From Rhodococcus sovatensis (GTDB lineage Bacteria; Actinomycetota; Actinomycetes; Mycobacteriales; Mycobacteriaceae), in assembly GCF_037327425.1 (NCBI RefSeq), contig NZ_CP147846.1:3534001-3598000 (forward strand): a stretch of 64,000 nucleotides of DNA, given 5' to 3'. Shown piece by piece: positions 18,231-26,078 of this stretch. Each line of letters begins with the position of its first letter. Position 1 is the stretch's first letter. The notes beneath the pieces were generated by a model that saw nothing but the letters and a program-made list of their open reading frames with translations, was not told the origin of the DNA and searched no databases. Position numbers and translations under genes: made by a program.

Positions 18231-19241
18231 TCAGATACCCATCCCCTTGGCCAACACTGGCCAGGAATCGTGCAGGGCCTGCTCCCAGTACGGCCAGTAG
18301 TGTGTCCCGACCGGCGGGAACTGGTAGGTCGCCGGGATACCAAGGGAGTCGAGCTTGCTCTGCAAGTTGTGCGAGCAGTAGTTCGTTGCGCCCTCGATGA
18401 CGATGCCGAGGCCCAGGTTCACGACACCCTGCGGTCCTTTGCCTTCGGTGTAGTACCGCACGTCCTCCGGCTGCGGAACCCCGCTACCGCTGGAGATGTA
18501 GAGGTTGGTTCCGCGAAGCTTCTCGGCGTTGATGACCGGGTCGTTCGCTGCCCATGCTGGATCGTTGTCGGGGCCGTACATGTTCACGGTGTTGCCGCCG
18601 GCCCATGTCTCCACCGACAGTTTGACGAATTGCCTACCCAACGGGTCGGCGATCTGTGCACAGCCGCTGTACGCCGCAACGGACTTGAACAGTCCGGGCT
18701 TCGCCTCGGCCATCTGCAGCACTGCGGTCCCGGAAGTGGACAACCCGGCAAGCGAGTTCAGCCCCGTCGAACCGAGGGTCTCGTCGAGGAGCGGTGGAAG
18801 CTCCTGAGTGAGGAAGGTCTGCCACTTGTTCACTCCGAGAGCGGGATCTTCCTGCTGCCAGTCGGCGTAGTAGCTGCCGCGGCCGCCGATCGGAAGAACG
18901 ACATTGACCTGCTTGTCGGAGAGAAAGGTCAGCGCGTCCGTCTGCTGTTGCCAGCTCGCCGTACCCTCGCCCGCGTCGAGACCACTCAGCAAGTACATGT
19001 TCGGTGCCGGCTTGGATTCGTCGACGGGACGCTGCACCTGGACGGTGATGTCCTTGTTCATCGCCGCCGAGTACACCTGCAGATTCCAGGTGCGGCCGTC
19101 TTTCGCGACCGACGAGACCGACGATGCAGTTCCTGGTTCTGCCGCAGCGACGCCACCGAAAGTGGCGAAGGTCAGGGCTGCGGCCACGGCCACTGCCGTA
19201 TTCCGCACCGCCGCTCGTTTACGTAGCGAAGAAAGCCTCAT
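18231..19241 (-). CDS. Ag85-type mycolyltransferase/esterase, paralogue B
   Basis: A 336-residue secreted esterase of the antigen-85 family. From the ATG at 19241 it starts MRLSSLRKRAAVRNTAVAVA, a clear Sec signal ending near GGVAAAEPG. The catalytic elbow is canonical in outline (AGLSTSGTAVLQMA), with IGGRGSYYADWQQEDPALG, ISSGSGVPQPED and GTHYWPYWEQALHDSWP. It is a close homologue of paralogue A through most of its length. An in-frame start 20 codons upstream would add non-signal sequence and is rejected. The 230-bp gap to the Asp23 operon must hold promoters for both directions. Confidence 0.92.
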   Translation of the reverse strand: MRLSSLRKRAAVRNTAVAVAAALTFATFGGVAAAEPGTASSVSSVAKDGRTWNLQVYSAAMNKDITVQVQRPVDESKPAPNMYLLSGLDAGEGTASWQQQTDALTFLSDKQVNVVLPIGGRGSYYADWQQEDPALGVNKWQTFLTQELPPLLDETLGSTGLNSLAGLSTSGTAVLQMAEAKPGLFKSVAAYSGCAQIADPLGRQFVKLSVETWAGGNTVNMYGPDNDPAWAANDPVINAEKLRGTNLYISSGSGVPQPEDVRYYTEGKGPQGVVNLGLGIVIEGATNYCSHNLQSKLDSLGIPATYQFPPVGTHYWPYWEQALHDSWPVLAKGMGI

Positions 19242-19459
19242 TGCGCAGTCGATTCCAGTCCACGGGCCGCCGTCGGCTCCGTCGTAGCAGTTGTTCCCCA
19301 ACCCAGCGTCGTGGTTGCGGCTGACATATCCATCGATACCTTATGTCTTCATCCGCGAACTGTTCGTTACTGGTGCGAAATCCGACGCGCGAACGTGATG
19401 AACGAACGAGGCGTAGGCAATCGGCGTCGAGACAGGCATGCCGTCGGCCTGGATCCGTC

Positions 19460-19473
19460 TACGATCGATTCCA
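19460..19473 (+). promoter_or_regulatory. Likely leaderless promoter of the Asp23 operon
   Basis: TACGAT (19460-19465) fits a sigma-A-type -10 and sits 7 nt before the ATG at 19473. No Shine-Dalgarno precedes the ATG, so transcription may begin at the start codon, as is common in actinobacteria. Confidence 0.4.
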
Positions 19474-19970
19474 TGAGCACTGACCCCAGCTTCGCCGCAG
19501 CCGCCCCGGCAGCGCTGACCACCACGCAGGGTCGGACGATCATCGCCGACGCGGTGGTAGCCAAGATCGCAGGTATCGCCACGCGCGAGGTCGACGGGGT
19601 CTACGACGTCGGCGGCGGCACCGCGCGCGCCGTCGGCGCACTGCGCGACCGCATCCCAGGAGCCCGCGTCAACCACAGTCAAGGCGTCGCCGTCGAGGTG
19701 GGCGAGAAACAGACGGCCATCGACATCGGCATCGTCGCCGAGTACGGCGTGGCGCTCCACGAACTCGCCGCTGCGATCCGCCGCAATGTCATCTCCGCAG
19801 TCGAAGGCATGACCGGGTTGGAGGTCACCGAAGTCGACATCACCGTCTACGACGTCATTCTGTTCGACGAGACCGAACAGGGCCTCCGGGTCACCGGGCA
19901 GAATTCCCGCGGCCCGGGGCAAGCCACGCACTCGGGCGAGGGCACCGACGTTCGTCGCCGGGTTCAATGA
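19473..19970 (+). CDS. Asp23/Gls24 family envelope stress protein
   Basis: A 165-residue cytoplasmic protein with a full Asp23 domain: GRTIIADAVVAKIAGIATREVDGVYDV, VEVGEKQTAIDIGIVAEYGVALHELAAAIRRNVISAVE and GLEVTEVDITVYDV, covering about residues 15-130, then a Ser/Gly/Arg-rich tail. Asp23 is membrane-recruited by AmaP in staphylococci and marks envelope or alkaline stress responses. First gene of a five-gene set with 4-bp overlaps; an AmaP-like membrane partner lies at the operon end. Confidence 0.92.
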   Translation: MSTDPSFAAAAPAALTTTQGRTIIADAVVAKIAGIATREVDGVYDVGGGTARAVGALRDRIPGARVNHSQGVAVEVGEKQTAIDIGIVAEYGVALHELAAAIRRNVISAVEGMTGLEVTEVDITVYDVILFDETEQGLRVTGQNSRGPGQATHSGEGTDVRRRVQ

Positions 19971-20266
19971 CCGCCCATCTCGCCGATGCCGATCTGGCCG
20001 ATGTCGTCGCGGCGACGACGTTGACGGTGTCCGGCGTCGCGGCGATGCACGGCGGCCAGTTCGGGGAGATCGCGACGTATCTGCCGGGCCGGAAAGTCGT
20101 CGGAATCCGCATCGATTCGGAGCAGTGCGACATCCATATCAGCGCCGCGTACCCATCCGACGTCAACGGAGTTGCTCGCGGTGTTCGCCGAGCCGTACAG
20201 CCGCTCGTGTCCGTTCCGATCTCGGTGACCGTCGAAGACATCATCGATCCAGGGAGTACGTCATGA
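19967..20266 (+). CDS. Small Asp23-related protein
   Basis: A 99-residue protein overlapping its upstream neighbour by ATGA. The sequence DLADVVAATTLTVSGVAAMHGGQFGEIATYLPGRKVVGIRI ... GVRRAVQPLVSVPISVTVEDI follows the beta-alpha-beta outline of an Asp23 domain (activity loop, then helix, then VSVxVEDI) but is shorter than the first gene product. It may form mixed assemblies with it. Annotation as Asp23-like is by pattern and context. Confidence 0.75.
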   Translation: MTAHLADADLADVVAATTLTVSGVAAMHGGQFGEIATYLPGRKVVGIRIDSEQCDIHISAAYPSDVNGVARGVRRAVQPLVSVPISVTVEDIIDPGSTS

Positions 20267-20442
20267 CCTACACCTTCGTCGGATTGCTCACCGGATTGCT
20301 GCTGGCCCTCGCCGGAATCATCGGTGGGTTCAGCGGGTTCGTCCTGGCCTTGTTCCTCGGGGCGGTCGGGCTGGCTCTCGGCGCCCACTTCGATGGCCGA
20401 TTGGATCTGACGTCCCTGCTACGCAGCCGTGGCCGTGGTTGA
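20263..20442 (+). CDS. DUF2273-type small membrane protein
   Basis: A 59-residue protein starting at the ATG at 20263 (4-bp overlap). It is almost wholly two hydrophobic helices (FVGLLTGLLLALAGIIGGFSG and FVLALFLGAVGLALGAHFDG), then a basic tail. This is the form of the DUF2273 proteins that accompany amaP and asp23 in Gram-positive operons. It probably helps place the Asp23 complex at the membrane. Confidence 0.78.
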   Translation: MTYTFVGLLTGLLLALAGIIGGFSGFVLALFLGAVGLALGAHFDGRLDLTSLLRSRGRG

Positions 20443-21374
20443 TGACCGACGTCGATACCGGTGGACCCGGCACGCTCGTCATCAAGGAGCGGGTCATATC
20501 GCGAGTCGCGGTCGCTGCGGCTCTGACAGTCCCGGATGTAGTGCGACAGGTCGGCGGAATGTCGCGGCTGACCGGACGCGACCTGCCCCGCGCCGATGTC
20601 TCGGTCGGTGAACACTCCGCCTCGGTGAATCTCTACATCGCGGTGCAGTGGCCGTCGCGGATTTCCGATGTCGCACACGCAGTCCACGACGAGGTCGCGC
20701 GGGCGCTGGACGAAATCGTCGGTCTACCCCTGCACCGCCTCAACGTTGTCGTGGCCGGAACATCACCGAGAAGCGATGCCCAGAGCCCGATCTCGGAGAA
20801 CACGCACCCAGTTCTTCGACCGAGGCCGCCGACCGCGAGTCCGGCGGCTCACTACGCCGCGGTCGTCTTGGCGGTCGCACTACTCGGCGTAGCCTTCGTC
20901 GCCGGCCGTGAATTCTTGATCGTCCACGGCACCATCGTCGGCGCTCCGTGGATCGCCAATACCGTCGAGTGGATCGCCGATCTGCATTGGGCCACCTGGA
21001 TGATCGCCGGCGCTGCCGGGTTGATCTCGGTCGGATCGATCCTGGTGGGGATGGGGCTCACGCCTCGCTCCAAGACTCATACGGGTGTCCGGTCCCCGAG
21101 TTCACCGTCACCCATGGTGTGGCTGCGCCCCACCGATGTAGCCCGAATGTGCAGCGATCACGCCGGAAACGTCCCCGGTAGCGAATCGGTGCGGACGACG
21201 GTGACCAAGAAGAAGGTGACGGTCGAGGTGCGACGCGTCGCCAGTGGTGACGATGCGATCCTGACCGAGTCGGTGCGCGACGCCGTCGCACCCGTACTGG
21301 CAGTACTCGCGGACACCAGAAAAGTGCGAGTCCGCCTACTGCATCCATCCGGCGTCGGGGAGACTCGCTCGTGA
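20442..21374 (+). CDS. Asp23-like/DUF6286 two-domain membrane protein
   Basis: A 310-residue protein from the ATG at 20442 (overlapping the previous stop by one base, TGATG). Residues 1-110 form an Asp23-like domain (VIKERVISRVAVAAALTVPDVVRQVGG ... VNLYIAVQWPSRISDVA). Two central hydrophobic segments follow (about residues 135-160 and 185-205), then a C-terminal soluble domain (RTTVTKKKVTVEVRRVASGDDAI) matching what is called DUF6286 in actinobacterial Asp23 operons. It thus tethers an Asp23-like domain to the membrane in one polypeptide. Confidence 0.75.
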   Translation: MTDVDTGGPGTLVIKERVISRVAVAAALTVPDVVRQVGGMSRLTGRDLPRADVSVGEHSASVNLYIAVQWPSRISDVAHAVHDEVARALDEIVGLPLHRLNVVVAGTSPRSDAQSPISENTHPVLRPRPPTASPAAHYAAVVLAVALLGVAFVAGREFLIVHGTIVGAPWIANTVEWIADLHWATWMIAGAAGLISVGSILVGMGLTPRSKTHTGVRSPSSPSPMVWLRPTDVARMCSDHAGNVPGSESVRTTVTKKKVTVEVRRVASGDDAILTESVRDAVAPVLAVLADTRKVRVRLLHPSGVGETRS

Positions 21375-21985
21375 AGCGCGCGACAGCGGCCGTCGACCGT
21401 CTCCTCGTGGTGCTGCTCGGACTCGCACTCGTCGGCGCTGGAGTCTTCGCTCTCGGGTGGTATTTCGACGTGCCGATCGCCTTGAAGACCCTGTCGCGAT
21501 TCGACCGCGACATCTTCGCCGGCTTCCCGATTCAGAGCTGGTGGGAAACCGCTCTCGCTGCCACTGCGGTGGTGTGCACGCTCGTCGCGGTCGCCTTACT
21601 GATCGGCAACCTGTCGCCGCGCCGGACCGGAACGGTGCAGATCTTCTCCGACGACGCTCTTGCCGTCCGAGTCGATCTCGGTTCCCTCGCACGCGGGGTC
21701 GCAGCTGATCTCACCGATTTTCCTGGCGTGGAGTCCGCACGTGGGCGTGCGATCGACGACTGCGGAACCGCGACTCTCGCGGTGACCGTGCAGACGTCCC
21801 CCCACATAGACATCGACGCCCTCACCCGCCACGCCGAACTGAAGGCGCAGTTCGTAGCCGATTCGATGGAGGGTGGGGACGTCGCTCTCCGTGTCCAGGT
21901 CCATGTAGGCGCGGCTTCGCCCCTCGCTCACAACCGCGGATCCACCGGCTCCGACTCCATCGCAAGCACCGCGAACACTGCCTGA
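21371..21985 (+). CDS. AmaP-like alkaline shock membrane anchor
   Basis: A 204-residue protein from the GTG at 21371 (GTGA overlap). It has two transmembrane helices near the N-terminus (LLVVLLGLALVGAGVFALGW and TALAATAVVCTLVAVALLIG) and a C-terminal cytoplasmic domain (DLGSLARGVAADLTDFPGVESARGRAID ... VTVQTSPHIDIDALTRHAE). This is the topology of AmaP, which recruits Asp23 in staphylococci. Its last 58 nt lie antisense to the 3' end of the Pnkp gene. Confidence 0.75.
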   Translation: MKRATAAVDRLLVVLLGLALVGAGVFALGWYFDVPIALKTLSRFDRDIFAGFPIQSWWETALAATAVVCTLVAVALLIGNLSPRRTGTVQIFSDDALAVRVDLGSLARGVAADLTDFPGVESARGRAIDDCGTATLAVTVQTSPHIDIDALTRHAELKAQFVADSMEGGDVALRVQVHVGAASPLAHNRGSTGSDSIASTANTA

Positions 21986-24414
21986 TGCACGCGCCACAGC
22001 GGCTCCCCGCGAACCGCTCGCTCGAGGGCTTCGACGCCGAGAGCGTACTCACGCAACGCCATCGACTGCTTGTGCGCGAGGTTCCGATCACGCAACGCGG
22101 TCAGGGCGTCCGGTTCGGTGTAGTCCGGGCCGTAGATCAACCGTAGGTAGTCACGACCGCGAACCTTGATGCCCGGCTGCACTTTTCCGGTCGGTCTGTT
22201 CGCAGCAGGTTTGACGACCATGCCCTCGCCGCCGTCCGACGTCAGGTCCTCCCACCACCACGCACCGTTGGCCACCGATTCCTCGGATGCCAGATCGACC
22301 ACGATCCTGCGGGTCGTAGTGAACACGTCCGGACGCGCCTCGGCCAGACGGTCCGCAACTCCGAGGTGCCACAGGTGCGGCCTGTCCACGTGTACTCCCC
22401 TGTCCGTCGCCAGGATCTGGAACGGAGCCAGCGATACGCCGTCGAGACCGACCGTCGGCCAGACGTAACCGCGGTAGGCATCGGTGAACTTCGCAATCCC
22501 GTCGCGCCGTCGGCTGTTTCGCTCCTGCCGATCCGCTACCGACAGACCTCGCGCGGCCGCTCGCTCCAACACTGAGCGCTCGGCTTCGAGGTCGGCCCGC
22601 GCAGCCGCCCCTACCGACGCGTACTGGGTACGGATCAAACCCTCCGCCTTGACGGACCACGGCATCAGCTCGCAGTCGACGATCACCCATCGGGCGTCGA
22701 GCTCTTCCCACATTCCCGCTGCGGCGAAACCCTCGTCGGCTGCGGTAACCAACTCGCGGGTGAGACCGTCGTCGAAGACCTGTCGACCGGTGCGGGTGTA
22801 GGCGATGCCATCGCCACCGCGGTGAAGGACGAGCACGACCCGCGAGCCCATGTGCTTCTCCTCGCAGATCACCTCCGTCACCCCCACCCGTCGGTACGCG
22901 TCGAACGCCTCGGTCGGATACTCGAGGTAACCGTCCCGAGTCGACGACGGACACGGCGCCATCGTCGGCGGCAGATACTTCAGCCACTCGGGGGCGACGG
23001 CGAACCGGCTCATCACTTCGAGCGCACCGGCCGCATTCTCGGCGCGAATGCTGACGCGTCCGCGCAGAGATGTCTCGACACCCGTCGGTCCGAGGACATC
23101 GCTCAGATCGAGTGAATTCTCCTCTCGTACGAACTGATTCAACGGCTTCGCCGGCGCATACCACTGCTTCTCTGCCGGAACGGACACGATGTCGCGCTCC
23201 GGGTAACGCAACGCCGTCAGCTTCCCGCCGAACACGCAGCCGGTGTCGAGACACATCGTGTTGTTCAGCCACTCGGCTTCCGGAATCGGAGTGTGCCCGT
23301 ACAGAACCATGGCCGAACCGCGGTAGTCCTGTGCCCACGGGTATCGGACCGGCAGACCGAACTCGTCGGTCTCGCCGGTGGTGTCACCGTACAGCGCAAA
23401 ACTACGAACCCTGCCCGACGCCCTGTTGTGGTACTTCTCGATCAGCCCGGCGTGTGCCACGACGAGCCTCCCGGAGTCGAGAACGAGGTGCGCAACGAGT
23501 CCGTCGCAGAACTCCAGTACTTCACGGCGGAACTCGTCGGTCTCCGCGGCAAGTTGCGCGAGGGTCTCGGCCAGGCCGTGCGATACGTTGACCTTTCGGC
23601 CACGCAGCGCTTGCACGAGCTTGTGTTCGTGATTTCCCGGAACAGCAAGTGCGCCGCCGCTACCGACCATTCCCATGACGAGCCGTAGAACGCCGGCAGA
23701 ATCCGGTCCCCGGTCGACGAAGTCACCGAGGAACACGGCAGTTCGGCCGTCCGGCGGTACTGCGCCGATTGCACGTCCGTCATCATCTCGCCGCACTCGA
23801 TAGCCGAGCGTTGTCAGCAGCGTCGTCAACTCCCCGAGGCAGCCGTGGATATCACCGATGACGTCGAACGGGCCCTCCGTCGTCCTCCTGTCACTACGGA
23901 GTGGGGTCCGGACGAAGGTTGCCTCGGTCACCGCGTCGGTTCCGTCGAGGACGTGCACGGCACGGAAGCCTTCCTTCGACAGACCACGCATCGACCGCGT
24001 CAGCTGCTGGTGCTGCCGACGCAATACATCGCGGCCGAACGATCGGTCCTCGCGCGCGGCGTTGCGCTGCGCGCACACCGATTCCGGCACATCCAGCACA
24101 ACGGCTACCGGCAGCACGTCGTGCTCGCGAGCGAGCTTGACGAAAGCCTTCCGCGCGGCGGGTTGTACGTTCGTGGCGTCGACTACCGTCAACCGTCCAG
24201 CAGCGAGGCGTTTGGCAACGATGAATTCGAGCAGCTCGAATGCATCCTTCGTCGCGCTCTGCTGGTTGGGGTCGTCGCTCACGATGCCCCGACAGGTGTC
24301 GCTGGATACCGTTTCGTACGGTCCGAAATGCTGTGCAGCAAAGGATGATTTGCCGGATCCGCTGATGCCGACCAGGACCACGAGCGAGAGGTCCGGAAGT
24401 TCGTACTGCGTCAT
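21928..24414 (-). CDS. pnkp: Polynucleotide kinase-phosphatase (RNA repair), Pnkp
   Basis: An 828-residue three-domain RNA-repair enzyme. The N-terminal kinase has P-loop LVGISGSGKSS (about residues 14-24) and phosphorylates 5'-OH ends. The central calcineurin-type phosphatase (VIGDIHGCLGEL near 180, GDFVDRGPDS, PGNHEHK) removes 2',3'-cyclic phosphates. The C-terminal nucleotidyltransferase (EEKHMGSRVVL near 515, with the AMP-acceptor Lys in KxxG) is the adenylylated ligase-like module that works with Hen1. The ATG at 24414 (MTQYELPDLSL) overlaps the hen1 stop by 4 nt. The system seals ribotoxin-cleaved RNA after 2'-O-methylation. Its 3' end runs antisense into the AmaP-like gene. Confidence 0.96.
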   Translation of the reverse strand: MTQYELPDLSLVVLVGISGSGKSSFAAQHFGPYETVSSDTCRGIVSDDPNQQSATKDAFELLEFIVAKRLAAGRLTVVDATNVQPAARKAFVKLAREHDVLPVAVVLDVPESVCAQRNAAREDRSFGRDVLRRQHQQLTRSMRGLSKEGFRAVHVLDGTDAVTEATFVRTPLRSDRRTTEGPFDVIGDIHGCLGELTTLLTTLGYRVRRDDDGRAIGAVPPDGRTAVFLGDFVDRGPDSAGVLRLVMGMVGSGGALAVPGNHEHKLVQALRGRKVNVSHGLAETLAQLAAETDEFRREVLEFCDGLVAHLVLDSGRLVVAHAGLIEKYHNRASGRVRSFALYGDTTGETDEFGLPVRYPWAQDYRGSAMVLYGHTPIPEAEWLNNTMCLDTGCVFGGKLTALRYPERDIVSVPAEKQWYAPAKPLNQFVREENSLDLSDVLGPTGVETSLRGRVSIRAENAAGALEVMSRFAVAPEWLKYLPPTMAPCPSSTRDGYLEYPTEAFDAYRRVGVTEVICEEKHMGSRVVLVLHRGGDGIAYTRTGRQVFDDGLTRELVTAADEGFAAAGMWEELDARWVIVDCELMPWSVKAEGLIRTQYASVGAAARADLEAERSVLERAAARGLSVADRQERNSRRRDGIAKFTDAYRGYVWPTVGLDGVSLAPFQILATDRGVHVDRPHLWHLGVADRLAEARPDVFTTTRRIVVDLASEESVANGAWWWEDLTSDGGEGMVVKPAANRPTGKVQPGIKVRGRDYLRLIYGPDYTEPDALTALRDRNLAHKQSMALREYALGVEALERAVRGEPLWRVHQAVFAVLAMESEPVDPRL

Positions 24415-25796
24415 ACCGCGTCCTCTCTTCTGGTGAACACTGCCATCTGGGTTGGTGCGCCGTGTGCGTCGTCGACGGGACCGACGCTCGCATAGCGCAC
24501 GTCGTAGCCGCCGTCGTCGGCTGTTGCATTCGCCCATTCCCGGAATTGGGCGCGAGTGAATTCGAACCGGTGATCAGGGTGACGGAATGCGCCTGCGGCC
24601 ATGCCGTCGTACAACTGGTTGTATTCGCTGTTGGGTGTTGTGACAACCACTGTCGCGGCTCGCGCTTCTCGAAACACCGAACGTTGCAGTGCCGCAAGTC
24701 GATCCGGATCGACGTGTTCGATCACCTCCATGAGCACCATCGCGTCGAACCCCACGAGCCGCGAGTCACGGTAGGTGGCAGAGGACTGAAGAAGCTCGAT
24801 CCGCGCCCGCTGTCTATCCGGCAGATCGGCAAGGCGTAGCCGGCGCTGCGCGGAGTCCAGCGCACGTGCACTGACATCGACTCCGACGATCTTCTCGAAG
24901 CCATTGTCCGCGAACAACTCTCGTAGAAGCCGACCTTCCCCGCAACCGAGGTCGACGATACTCTTCGCACCTGCAGCCTTCAGCTCGCCCAGAACAGCAG
25001 TCGCTCGCAGTTCACCGAGACTCGGATCCCGCGGCATCGGTTCGCTTCGGTCCGCATCCGGAACCAACCTCTCCACCACCGATGCGACAAGCTCGCGGCG
25101 GTGCTTGAGGTACCGCTCGGTGATCAGTGTGATGTGCGGGTGTTCGGCAAGCCAATCCCCCGCTGCTCGAACGAGTTTGTCTGCTTCCTCCTCGCCCACC
25201 CAATAGTGCTTGACGTCGTCGAGCACAGGCAGCAGGACGTACAGCTGTCTGAGTGCCACCGACACCGTCGCTCGTCCGGTAAGCGTGAGGTCGATGTAGA
25301 TCGAGTCGCCCCAGTCCGGAATCTGCTCGTCCAACGCGCGCGGCACGGCCTGGACCGTCCAGCCGAGCGGTCCGAACAGTTCCGTGGCAAGCTCGCTGCC
25401 ACCGCGGCACGGGACGGACGGCAGGTTGATCGTCAGGTTCAGCGGAAGCTCCGGCAACTCGGGCCGGGCCGTGCATACACCGGACATCGCCTGCTTGAAC
25501 ACCCGTGAGAGCGCTACCGCCAGCATCGACGCTCCCGCATACGGACGGTCGTTGACATAGCGGCCGAGTGCGAATTCGCTCGACGAGTATCGAGGCTGGG
25601 TTCGCCCGAGCTGGACCGGATCGACATCGAGAAGCAGTGCGACACAGGTCGATTCCTGTCCTGCCTCCGGGTACAGCACAGTCGCCGATCCGACCGACAG
25701 CCCGAAGGTCTGCACCTTGTCGGGGTGCTTGTGCAACAGGTACCCGAGATCGGTGGAGTCCGTGAAATCGGCTGTCGCATCGGCGGTCAGAGTCAT
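24411..25796 (-). CDS. hen1: 3'-terminal RNA ribose 2'-O-methyltransferase Hen1
   Basis: A 461-residue bacterial Hen1. The N-terminal half (about residues 1-245) is the Pnkp-binding/activating domain. The C-terminal half is a SAM methyltransferase: IVDLGCGEGRLLREL (about 285), the metal-site motif LMEVIEHVD (about 358), and FRHPDHRFEFTRAQFREWA with the conserved metal-binding His. It methylates the 2'-OH at the damaged RNA 3' end before ligation, which blocks repeat cleavage. The ATG at 25796 is preferred over a GTG two codons upstream; neither has a strong ribosome-binding site. First gene of a two-gene operon. Confidence 0.96.
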   Translation of the reverse strand: MTLTADATADFTDSTDLGYLLHKHPDKVQTFGLSVGSATVLYPEAGQESTCVALLLDVDPVQLGRTQPRYSSSEFALGRYVNDRPYAGASMLAVALSRVFKQAMSGVCTARPELPELPLNLTINLPSVPCRGGSELATELFGPLGWTVQAVPRALDEQIPDWGDSIYIDLTLTGRATVSVALRQLYVLLPVLDDVKHYWVGEEEADKLVRAAGDWLAEHPHITLITERYLKHRRELVASVVERLVPDADRSEPMPRDPSLGELRATAVLGELKAAGAKSIVDLGCGEGRLLRELFADNGFEKIVGVDVSARALDSAQRRLRLADLPDRQRARIELLQSSATYRDSRLVGFDAMVLMEVIEHVDPDRLAALQRSVFREARAATVVVTTPNSEYNQLYDGMAAGAFRHPDHRFEFTRAQFREWANATADDGGYDVRYASVGPVDDAHGAPTQMAVFTRREDAV

Positions 25797-25849
25797 GAGC
25801 ACATTTGCCCACGCTACGGGACGGTCGGTTCAGGCGCGCGCGGTTTATT

Positions 25850-25973
25850 TGCGGCTCCGCCTCCAGTGGCGTGGTTAAGCGTCCTGGGGTGCACTCATCC
25901 GTGCCACTGGGGGCGGAGCCCCTGATGCCACTGGGGGCGGAGCCCCTGATGCCACTGGGGGCGGAGCCCCTGA
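25850..25973. repeat. Dispersed hairpin repeat, copy 2, with three tandem 24-bp units
   Basis: A GCGGCTCCGCCTC-CAGTGGCGTG left part and GTGCACTCATC-CGTGCCACTG right part form the same hairpin as the other copies. The right arm with its GGGGCGGAGCC block is amplified into three identical 24-bp units starting at 25902, 25926 and 25950. It lies between the hen1 start and the tuf terminator. Confidence 0.8.
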
Positions 25974-25979
25974 GAGCCC

Positions 25980-26019
25980 AAAAAAAGCGACACCCACCCT
26001 TTCGGGTGAGTGCCGCTTT
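25980..26019 (-). terminator. Intrinsic terminator of the str operon (after tuf)
   Basis: On the minus strand AAGCGGCACTCACCC / GGGTGGGTGTCGCTT pairs around GAAA and is followed by a T-run (the A-run at 25980-25986 on the plus strand). It is placed about 60-100 nt after the tuf stop codon. Confidence 0.85.
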
Positions 26020-26078
26020 GGGTACAGCTGGGTGGAGCTAGATCACTTGATGATCGCCGTAGGCGGAGCCTGCGGAGA

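Noticed and set aside
25902..25973. Tandem 24-bp repeats considered as a CRISPR array
   Set aside because: Units abut with no unique spacers and match the arm of a hairpin repeat; no cas genes.
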